DNA of 6,239 bases from JAWKRB01 sp041389885. GTDB lineage: Bacteria; Myxococcota_A; Polyangia; Polyangiales; Ga0077539. The position numbers were made by a program, and so were the translations under genes. The first letter of the stretch is position 1. Each line of letters opens with the position of its first letter. Location of the stretch: contig JAWKRB010000081.1 in the NCBI GenBank assembly GCA_041389885.1, forward strand, positions 1 through 6,239, in the 5' to 3' direction. The notes under the pieces were generated by a model. It did no database searches. It saw only the letters and a list, made by a program, of their open reading frames with translations, and was not told the origin of the DNA. Below are positions 1 to 5,673 of this stretch, in pieces.

Positions 1-411
1 GGCGATCTTCAGCCCCTCGTCGAGCGCGCCGGCCTTGTAGCCCACCCGGTTCGTGCGGTGGATGTACACCGCGTCGATGCCCTGCCGCAGCAGCGCGAGG
101 ACCTTGGTCTTCGCGAGCTGACGAGACTCGTCGGTGCTGTCGTCGAGCACCTGGATCTCGAAGCGATCGCGGGGGTAGTCCATGCGCGCCACGCAGTCGA
201 TCACGCGCTCGAGCACGTCGGGCTCGTTGAAGAACGGCAGCTGGATCGTGACCCGCGGGAGCTCCGCCTCGGGGATGTCACGCGGCGCCGCGGGCGGGAG
301 CTTCGCGCGGTGCTTCCAGAGCATCCAGACCAGGTGGCTGCGGTGCAGGCCATAGGCCACCAGGAGCAGCAGCACGGTCAGGTAGGGCGCGGCGATGAGA
401 AAGGTCGTCAT
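1..411 (-). CDS. Family 2 glycosyltransferase, cellulose/mannan-synthase-like, N-terminal part (cut by window edge)
   Basis: The first 137 residues of a membrane-bound processive-type glycosyltransferase, open through the left edge. A hydrophobic segment at residues 4-22 (rich in L, V, A) is a probable membrane anchor with the catalytic domain on the cytoplasmic side. The GT-A domain follows: VTIQLPFFNEP at 54-64 (first strand and NExD-like turn), the nucleotide-binding QVLDDSTDES at 87-96, and the RTNRVGYKAGAL block at 119-130. This order matches the cellulose-synthase-like/glucomannan synthase branch of GT2, which polymerises beta-linked sugars from nucleotide-sugar donors. The DxD metal site, acceptor Asp and QxxRW would lie beyond the edge and cannot be checked. 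The start is firm: an in-frame TAG (420-418) lies two codons upstream of the ATG at 411, and AAGGAG is at 429-424. The gene is divergent from the lipoprotein gene at 603. Family certain; sugar specificity unknown. Confidence 0.93.
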   Translation of the reverse strand, partial: MTTFLIAAPYLTVLLLLVAYGLHRSHLVWMLWKHRAKLPPAAPRDIPEAELPRVTIQLPFFNEPDVLERVIDCVARMDYPRDRFEIQVLDDSTDESRQLAKTKVLALLRQGIDAVYIHRTNRVGYKAGALDEGLKIA

Positions 412-423
412 GCGGTTCTACAG

Positions 424-429
424 CTCCTT
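424..429 (-). promoter_or_regulatory. Shine-Dalgarno site of the glycosyltransferase gene
   Basis: On the minus strand AAGGAG lies 12 nt before the ATG at 411. The spacing is somewhat long, but this is the only strong Shine-Dalgarno match I see before any start in the window. The other genes have weak or no visible purine-rich sites. Confidence 0.6.
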
Positions 430-475
430 GCGGCGGGCGCCTCGCGGCGCGCCGCCTCCGAGGGAGGGCGCGCGC

Positions 476-489
476 GACAGGCTCCTGTC
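476..489. repeat. Short inverted repeat GACAGG-CT-CCTGTC
   Basis: Two perfect 6-bp arms with a 2-bp centre in the divergent intergenic region. The pairing does not extend outward. The loop is too short and there is no T-run, so it does not look like a terminator. It has the geometry of a dimeric repressor half-site pair, but I do not recognise a known operator. It could be chance. Confidence 0.3.
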
Positions 490-548
490 AGGCGCGGCGC
501 CTCGGACCGGGGAGTGATAACCAACCCGCGCGCGGCAGTTGTCGCGAG

Positions 549-592
549 CTTGTATTTTCTTGTCCGCGCTTGTCGCGCCTGCTGAAAGCTTG
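549..592 (+). repeat. Helically phased CTTG(T) direct repeats upstream of the lipoprotein gene
   Basis: CTTGT occurs at 549-553, 559-563 and 569-573, exactly 10 bp apart. CTTG occurs again at 589-592, which is two further periods on. The intervening phase position (579-580) keeps only CT. A further TTGT at 539-542 precedes the series by 11 bp. The array ends 10 bp before the ATG at 603. Repeats on one helical face next to a promoter or start can be a binding site for an oligomeric regulator. The units are only 4-5 bp, so chance is possible. Confidence 0.4.
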
Positions 593-602
593 ACGAAACC
601 CG

Positions 603-1358
603 ATGCAACTCCGCCTCGCCGCGCTGCTCCTCGCGCTCACGGCCTGCTCCCGATCCGCGCCCCCGCTGCTCCGAACCCGCGTCGACCGCGAGGAGCGGGT
701 GACCGCCGGCGACGAGGCCGCCCGGCGCTTCTTCGCGCGCATCTACGGCGCGCAGCGCGCCTTCGCCGAGATGGAGCTCGCGCGCGCCCGCGCCTCGGCG
801 CGCCTCGCGCGGGTGATGGAGCTCCGCGCCGACGCCACCAGCGACCTCATCGCCCGCGCCCTCGTCGCGAGCCTCGCCCCCGACGGGGGCGTGCCCTCGA
901 CGGGCTTTCGCGCCAGGCTCTCGGCGGAGCGCCACGCCGACGCGCTGCAGGCGTGGTCCGAGGCGCTGCCCGACGACGAGAGGCGGCGCGCGGCCTTCGA
1001 GGCCCTCATGGCGCGCACGCGGGTGCGGCTGAACGCGGGGCGGTGCGAGCACCCGCCGCCGGCGATCCTCGAGGCCGCGGCGGTGTCGCGCCTCGTGCTC
1101 GCGCAGTCCCTCGCGGCGGAGGCCCTGGCGGCGGAGGCCGAGGCGCTCACCGCGCAGGCCGAGCGCGGGGCGACCGGCGGCGCACCTGCGCTCCGCGACG
1201 AATACGCCGCCGCGCAGCGCTGGCTCCGCAGCGTGCCGGTGCGGGCGGAGCTCCACCGCCAGGCCGCGGATCAGACCGCGCTCTGGCTGCGCGGCGTGCT
1301 CAACGAGGGCCCCGAGGGGACGCAGGAGGTGCAGGAAACTAGCTGCGCACTGCCCTGA
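603..1358 (+). CDS. Helical lipoprotein of unknown function
   Basis: A 251-residue protein with a lipoprotein signal peptide: MQLR, then a hydrophobic stretch (residues 5-12) and lipobox LTAC with the lipidated Cys at 15. The mature protein should therefore be anchored in the periplasm or outer membrane. The rest is almost wholly Ala/Arg/Glu/Leu-rich helix. Residues 40-90 and 105-185 look like long amphipathic helices, and 166-188 is coiled-coil-like with repeated A-E-A-L. Two further Cys (148 and 248) could form a disulfide. I recognise no enzymatic motif or named family. An in-frame TGA at 591-593 makes the ATG at 603 the first possible start; no strong Shine-Dalgarno site is visible. It is the first gene of the probable rightward operon, and the next gene starts 18 bp after its stop. 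Existence of the gene is secure from the lipobox and uninterrupted frame; function unknown. Confidence 0.82.
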   Translation: MQLRLAALLLALTACSRSAPPLLRTRVDREERVTAGDEAARRFFARIYGAQRAFAEMELARARASARLARVMELRADATSDLIARALVASLAPDGGVPSTGFRARLSAERHADALQAWSEALPDDERRRAAFEALMARTRVRLNAGRCEHPPPAILEAAAVSRLVLAQSLAAEALAAEAEALTAQAERGATGGAPALRDEYAAAQRWLRSVPVRAELHRQAADQTALWLRGVLNEGPEGTQEVQETSCALP

Positions 1359-1376
1359 GCGTGCTCCGATGCGCTC

Positions 1377-1697
1377 ATGCGAAGCCAAGCTGTCGAGCGG
1401 CGGGTTCACACCGTCTTCGTGACCCGCAACACCGAGTACCACGTGCGCGGATCGCTCTGCGTCGCCGTGCGGCAGCGCGACGACGGGCGCTGGGAGTCTG
1501 AGCACCCCGCGGTGGGCCGGAGCCTCGCGGGGGCGCTGCGGTGGCTGCGCGACGGGCTCATGCCGCACAGCGAGCGCCCCTCGCCCGGCGACGCGATCTA
1601 CTTCCGCAACGGCGACCGCGACCTCATCACGTCGAGGCTCGTTCGCATCGACCGGCCCTCGAGGGCGATCGTCGAGAGCTATCCCAGCCTCTCGTGA
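1377..1697 (+). CDS. Small protein of unknown function (106 residues)
   Basis: A short soluble protein without signal peptide or membrane segment. Two stretches look strand-rich: VFVTRNTEYHVRGSLCVAVR (residues 13-32) and DAIYFRNGDRDLITSRLVRI (72-91). They are joined by a helical LAGALRWLRDGL (50-61), suggesting a compact beta-rich domain. The phrase TRNTEYH...CVAV resembles short hypothetical proteins I associate with deltaproteobacteria and myxobacteria, but I cannot name a family. The start is well supported: the stop of the upstream gene (1356-1358) is in the same frame and no ATG/GTG/TTG lies between it and 1377. It sits 18 bp after the lipoprotein gene and 28 bp before the methyltransferase gene, so it is probably co-transcribed. 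No clear ribosome-binding site is visible. Confidence 0.75.
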   Translation: MRSQAVERRVHTVFVTRNTEYHVRGSLCVAVRQRDDGRWESEHPAVGRSLAGALRWLRDGLMPHSERPSPGDAIYFRNGDRDLITSRLVRIDRPSRAIVESYPSLS

Positions 1698-1725
1698 CCC
1701 TCGCGTCGCGGTATGAATCCCCGCG

Positions 1726-2601
1726 ATGCCCGGAGGACTCATTCGCACGCCGCGCCGCCCCGAGGGGTGGACCCCGCCTGGCCCCGCGCCCCTCGGAGAC
1801 GGCGGCGACCCCGCGCTGCTCCCCGAGCCCGACGAGGACCTCTGCCTGCTCTCGGGCGACTGGCGAATCTTTCAGAAGCTCCGCGGCAACCGCTGGTCGC
1901 TCGACGACCTCGTGACCGCCTGGGTCGCCACCCGCGGCTCGACCCCGACGCGCCCCGCGCGGCCCTCGACATGGGCTGCGGCACGGCTCGGTGCTGCCTG
2001 GCGGTCGCGTGGCGACTGCCTGCCGCGACCTGCCTCGGGTCGAGGCCCAGGAGGTGTCGATCTTGCTGGCGCGCAGGTCGATCTGTTACAACGGCGCGCC
2101 TCGTCTCGGGTCACCGTGCGCGGGGGCGACCTGCGCGACACGGAGCGCTTCGCAGACCGTGCCCCTTCGACCTCGTCACGGGCACGCCGCCGTATTTCCG
2201 TTAGCACCGGCCCCGAGTCGACGCGGGTGCAGACGGGGCCCCGCCGCTTCGAGCACCGGGCGGGGTCGAGGCTCACGCGAGCTGGCGGCGGCGGCCCTTC
2301 GCGGGAGGACGGGCGCTGGCCATGGTGGTGGGCGGCTGGAGATCGACCGCGCCCTCGCGGGCGTGAGGCGCGCCGCGGGCCTCGCCCCGGGTTTCCGGCG
2401 CGTGCTCCCCAAGGCCGACGGCTCGCCTCGCGTCGCGGTGATCGTCGACGCGCCGGGGGCGCTCTCGAGACCCTCGACCTCGTGGTGCGCGACGCGCGCG
2501 ACCAGTGGACCGACGACTCTCTTCGCGCGGTGCGGCGAGACATGGGGCTGCTGCCCGATCCGCGCGCCGCGGGCCTTGGATTCGCCGGGGCGTCGGTCTG
2601 A
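1726..2601 (+). pseudogene. TrmN6-like SAM-dependent methyltransferase, frame-disrupted in this sequence
   Basis: Frame-by-frame reading gives a class I methyltransferase resembling the TrmN6/YfiC group (N6-methylation of tRNA adenine). The clean start reads LSGDWRIFQKLRGNRWSLDD and continues to about 1932. The frame then changes: SAM motif I ALDMGCG (about 1962-1982); VEAQEVSILLARRSICYNGA (about 2039-2098); VTVRGGDLRD (about 2110-2140); FDLVTGTPPYF (2166-2198); TGPESTRVQTGP then FEHR (about 2206-2260); ALAMVVGG (2313-2336); LEIDRALAGVRRAAGLAPGF (from 2336); and LETLDLVVRDARDQW to the stop at 2599-2601. The frame is 1,0,2,1,0,1,0,2,1 by position modulo 3. Several breaks look like one base lost from a G or C run, for example GGG at 2037-2039 and CCCC at 2162-2165. 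Frame 1 happens to stay open from start to stop, so a caller would report a 291-residue protein whose middle is mostly wrong. The catalytic tetrad is TPPY, not the usual NPPY. An in-frame TGA at 1714-1716 fixes the start. Family likely, substrate uncertain; probably sequence error over a functional gene. Confidence 0.72.
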
Positions 2602-2613
2602 AGAGTGCGTCTC

Positions 2614-4860
2614 ATGCGCCACCTGATGCTCCTCGCCTCGCCGTCGGCCTGCACGAGCGAACCCGCGGTCTTCCGATCGTCCGCGGGGTGACGCTCCCAT
2701 CGGCGGTGACGGCGGAGGCGTCGACGTGGTCATCGCGCCCTCGACGCGCCGGCGACGCCGGGAGACGCCGTCGACGCCTCCACGGGAGACGCGGAGCCCG
2801 CGGGCGACGCCGCCCGCCCACCCGCAGCTGCCGGACGACGTTCGCTCAACCCTACCGCACCGCGCGCCGTCGCGGTGGCCGGCGAGTGGAACCAGTTCTC
2901 CCCCACCGCCCACCCGGATGGCCGACACCAACGGCGCGGGGAGTTACCGGCTCGAGCTCGAAGCTCCCGCCCGGGCGACTACGGCTACAAGTTTCCGTCG
3001 TCGACGGCACGCAGTGGGACCTCGACCCCAACCGCATCGCGCGCAAGTACGCGGCTCCGTCGAACAGCCGCGTGGTCGTGCCCGACTGCAACAACCTCCC
3101 GAGCTCCGCGTGCGCGCAGCGGGCCACGCCCGAGGGATCGATCGAGCTCGACCTCGAGTACGTCGACGGCGCCGACCGCAGCGGGATGGACCCCTCGATG
3201 CTCCGCGTCGCCTCACCCGGGGCATCGCCTTCCCCCGACCGTCACGTCCGACCCGCGACGCGCCCGGTTCGCTCACGGGGCCTGCGCGAGACCGCCACGC
3301 TCGGGTCAACGCGCGGTCGCGCGCGGGGCGCAGCGCCGAGGAGCTGATCGTGCTGATGTGGGTCGAGCCCACGCCGTACCAGTGGGGCGACGGGGCGTTG
3401 CATTGGCCTCACCGACCGCTTTCGCAACGGCAACGCGCTCAACGACGGGCGCGCACCGGTGGCACTGCGGCGATCGCGGATCATCTGGCGGAGACTTCGC
3501 CGGCGTCACCGCCGCGAGATCAACGAGGGGTACTTCGATCGAATGGGCGTGCGCGCCCTGTGGCTCTCCCCGTGAACAGCGCCACGCACGCGCCCGGGCG
3601 CGGCGCCGAGGTCGGCAGTACACCGGCTACCGGCCGTACTGGGTGAACCGCCCGCGCGAGACCGACTCGCACTGGGGCACCCTCGACGAGGCCGCGCGCT
3701 CAATGCTGCGCACCAGCACGGCATCCGCGTGCTCTATGACTGCGAACAACCAGCTCCACCGCGAGCACCCGTAGAGCCCATGGAGCACGCCCGCGAGGGC
3801 TGGTTCAACGGCGACGGAGCTGCGTGCGGCGCCCCGGCTGCGGGTGGGACGAGCGGCGCCTCGACTGCTGGTTCACGTCGTACCTCCCCGACGTCAACTG
3901 ACCCACATGCCCATGGCCGACCAGATGGTGTCCGACGCGTGGTGGTGGCTGGTCGAGACCGACGCCGACGGCTTTCTCGCGTCGACGCCGCGAAGCACAG
4001 CGGACTTTCGCGACCACCAACCTCCGCGACCGGCTCAACCGCTGGGAGAACGGCAACGCGGCGATGTACATCAGGTGGGCGAGACCTTCACCGGCGCCGA
4101 GGGCCGCGACCTCATCCGGCAATACGTCGGCCGCGGCGCGCTGCACGCGCAGTTCGACTTCCCGGTGTACTGGGCGATCCTCGAGGCCTTCGCGCGCAGC
4201 GGCGGCGGGATGATGGACCTCGAGAACACCGTGCGCGCCAACGAGTCGGTGTACGGCGCGTTCCCCATGTCGCCCTTTCTGGGCAACCACGACGTCACGC
4301 GCTTTCTCTCCGAGGCGGCCGGGCAGATCGTCGGCAACCCCCAGGACCTCGGGTACAACAACCCCCCGCCGCCCCCCGACGACGACACGCCCTACGCGAA
4401 GCTCCGCCTCGCGTGGACCTTCACCCTCACCCAGCGCGGCGTGCCGCTGATCTACTACGGCGACGAGATCGGCCTGCCCGGCGCCGCCGACCCCGACAAC
4501 CGCCGCCCCATGCGCTTCGGCGCCGACGTGAACGCGCGGGAGCAGTCGGTGCTCGACCACGTGCGCGCCCTCGGCTCGCTCCGCGCGCGGCACCTCGGGC
4601 TGCAGCGGGGCGCCCGCACCTTCCTCCACGCCGACGGCGACGGGTACGCCTTCGCCCGCGGCTCGGGCGCCGACCTCGCGCTCATCGCGATCAACCGCGG
4701 GACCACCGACCGCACCGTCAGCGTCGCGGTGCCGGGGAGCCTCGACGCCCCCGACGGCACCGTGCTCCGCGACGCGCTGTCGACCGCGACGGTCACCGTG
4801 CGCGGCGGGCGCGTCGACGTGCCCTTCACCGCGCGGGGATCGTCGGTCTTCGTGCGCTGA
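2614..4860 (+). pseudogene. Exported GH13 alpha-amylase-family enzyme, heavily frame-disrupted between 2640 and 4075
   Basis: Pieced together across frames, this is a roughly 745-residue secreted glycoside hydrolase acting on alpha-glucans. In order: a lipoprotein-like leader MRHLMLLASPSAC; an Ala/Asp/Pro/Thr linker (about 2690-2865); a CBM48/E-set domain with AVAVAGEWNQFSPTAHP (2868-2918), PGDYGYKF and VVDGTQWDLDPNRIARKYA; an Ig-like domain, SIELDLEYVDGADRSGMDPS (about 3137-3197); then the GH13 barrel. Barrel landmarks are LTDRFRNGNALND (3408), GVRALWLSP (about 3546-3572), YTGY...YWVNRP (about 3620), the region I strand GIRVLYDC...NQLHREHP (3714-3771), a Cys-rich insert ending LDCWFTSYLPDVN (to 3898), nucleophile Asp in RVDAAKH (3984-3986), acid/base Glu in VGETF (4081-4083) and third Asp in FLGNHD (4291-4293). 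YYGDEIGLPG and a C-terminal beta domain complete it. About 20 frame changes occur before 4075; none after. Start ATG 2614 (GTG 2605 possible) lies 12 bp after the methyltransferase stop. Exact GH13 subfamily not assignable. Most likely sequence error, since all catalytic codons survive. Confidence 0.8.
3844..4860 (+). CDS. Open 3' reading tract of the amylase gene (C-terminal catalytic half)
   Basis: This is the continuous frame that a gene caller would give for the amylase: 338 codons ending at the true stop. Only parts are genuine. Residues 1-19 and 45-76 are out of frame. THMPMADQMVSDAWWWLVET (20-39) and everything from VGETF (78) onward are in the true frame. It contains the acid/base Glu (80), third catalytic Asp (150, in FLGNHD), YYGDEIGLPG and the C-terminal beta-sandwich with a final SSVFVR. 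It lacks the nucleophile Asp, which is in another frame at 3984-3986. The product as written would be an incomplete barrel and inactive. It should be read as part of the full gene from 2614, not as a separate gene. Confidence 0.6.
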   Translation: MGRAAPRLLVHVVPPRRQLTHMPMADQMVSDAWWWLVETDADGFLASTPRSTADFRDHQPPRPAQPLGERQRGDVHQVGETFTGAEGRDLIRQYVGRGALHAQFDFPVYWAILEAFARSGGGMMDLENTVRANESVYGAFPMSPFLGNHDVTRFLSEAAGQIVGNPQDLGYNNPPPPPDDDTPYAKLRLAWTFTLTQRGVPLIYYGDEIGLPGAADPDNRRPMRFGADVNAREQSVLDHVRALGSLRARHLGLQRGARTFLHADGDGYAFARGSGADLALIAINRGTTDRTVSVAVPGSLDAPDGTVLRDALSTATVTVRGGRVDVPFTARGSSVFVR

Positions 4861-4863
4861 GCC

Positions 4864-5640
4864 TCAGTACGTGCGCACGAGCACGACGGTGATGTTGTCG
4901 ATGCCGCCGTTGCCGTTCGCGGCGTGCACCAGCTCCCGGCAGGCGTCGTTGAGGTCGGGGTACTCCCGCACGATCGAGGCGATCTCCTCGTCGCGGACCA
5001 TCCCCGTGAGCCCGTCGCAGCAGATCACCAGCACGTCGCCCGCGTGCATCTCGTGGCGGTGCATCTCGACCGAGACGTCGGCCTTCATCCCCAGCGCGCG
5101 GGTGATCACGTTCTTGTAGGGGAACTTCTTGAGCTGCTCTTCGGTGAGGTCGGGCCGCGTGCGGCGGTACTCCTCAAGGAGCGAGTGGTCGATGGTGATC
5201 GGCTCGATGCTCCCCGCCGCGCGCACGATGTAGGCCCGCGAGTCGCCGACGTGCGCCACCCACGCGGCGTTGTGCGCGAAGAGCGCGCCCACCAGGGTCG
5301 TGCCCATGCCCCGCCGCTCGGAGTTCTCCCGCGCCGACTCGAAGATCCTCAGGTTCGCGTACTGGATCGCGATGTTGAGCGTGTCGGCCTGAAACTGCTC
5401 GTCGCGACTCTGCTTGAAGGGCCAGTGCGCCACGGGGTCGCGGCACGCGGCGGCGTAGAACTGCGTGACCAGCTCCACGGCCATCGCGCTCGCCACCTCG
5501 CCCGCGCTGTGCCCGCCCATCCCGTCCGCGACGAGAAAGAGGCCGTCGTCCTCTGCGCAGAGGAAGGCGTCCTCGTTGTGGCTGCGCTTGCGACCCACGT
5601 CGGTCAGCGCCGCGTACTCGACCCGGAGTCGCTCGATCAT
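4864..5640 (-). CDS. PP2C-family Ser/Thr protein phosphatase (Stp1/PrpC-like)
   Basis: A complete 258-residue single-domain PPM phosphatase, close to the usual bacterial length of about 240-260. It removes phosphate from Ser/Thr residues with two metal ions, countering Hanks-type kinases, and acts in the cytoplasm. All core motifs are present: TDVGRKRSHNED (13-24), VADGMGGHSAGEVAS (37-51) with metal ligand D39, GMGTTLVGAL (111-120), HVGDSRAY (130-137), DHSL (151-154), VITRALG (178-184), GDVLVICCDGLTGMV (201-215) with D209, and DNITVVLV (248-255) with D248. No signal peptide, membrane segment or extra domain is seen. The ATG at 5640 is the first possible start after the in-frame stop of the upstream gene (5676-5674). 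No strong Shine-Dalgarno site. It lies 33 bp downstream of a probable lipoprotein gene on the same strand and converges on the amylase gene with 3 bp between stops. No partner kinase is in view. Confidence 0.96.
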   Translation of the reverse strand: MIERLRVEYAALTDVGRKRSHNEDAFLCAEDDGLFLVADGMGGHSAGEVASAMAVELVTQFYAAACRDPVAHWPFKQSRDEQFQADTLNIAIQYANLRIFESARENSERRGMGTTLVGALFAHNAAWVAHVGDSRAYIVRAAGSIEPITIDHSLLEEYRRTRPDLTEEQLKKFPYKNVITRALGMKADVSVEMHRHEMHAGDVLVICCDGLTGMVRDEEIASIVREYPDLNDACRELVHAANGNGGIDNITVVLVRTY

Positions 5641-5673
5641 CGCGGGGATTCTCTGTCGCTCCCGTGCGGCGGG

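Larger units (their letters stand above)
412..602. promoter_or_regulatory. Divergent intergenic region carrying promoters for both directions
   Basis: These 191 bp separate the outward-facing glycosyltransferase and lipoprotein genes, so promoters for both should be here. Most of the region is extremely G+C rich. The part at 549-600 is the least GC-rich stretch and contains TATTTT at 553-558 plus phased CTTG units. On the minus strand a weak sigma70-like arrangement (CGACAA, 18 nt, TTATCA, near 513-545) could serve the glycosyltransferase gene. No convincing -35/-10 pair or -24/-12 element could be fixed for the plus strand, so promoter positions remain open. Confidence 0.45.

Noticed and set aside
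444..455. Perfect 12-bp palindrome GCGGCGCGCCGC in the intergenic region
   Set aside because: It is made only of G and C in a background where such strings are frequent. It has no T-run and no repeat elsewhere in the window.
408..1748. A 446-codon open frame on the minus strand, opposite the lipoprotein and small-protein genes
   Set aside because: It is an antisense shadow in GC-rich DNA: R/G/A/H-rich with no motif. It overlaps the real glycosyltransferase start and covers a lipobox-bearing gene in full.
1872..2654. Minus-strand frame of 260 codons over the methyltransferase region (and a similar one at 2176-2931)
   Set aside because: The product is R/P/S-rich low complexity, while the plus strand carries recognisable methyltransferase segments throughout.
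2505..3347. Plus-strand frames of about 280-306 codons at 2505-3347, 2726-3646 and 2875-3774
   Set aside because: Each is a patchwork with only short stretches of the amylase in frame. They are fragments of one gene made by frame breaks, not separate genes.
1935..4075. Programmed ribosomal frameshifting or recoding as the cause of the frame changes
   Set aside because: There are far too many shifts, in both directions, without repeated slippery sites. They ignore gene boundaries and stop abruptly in mid-gene.
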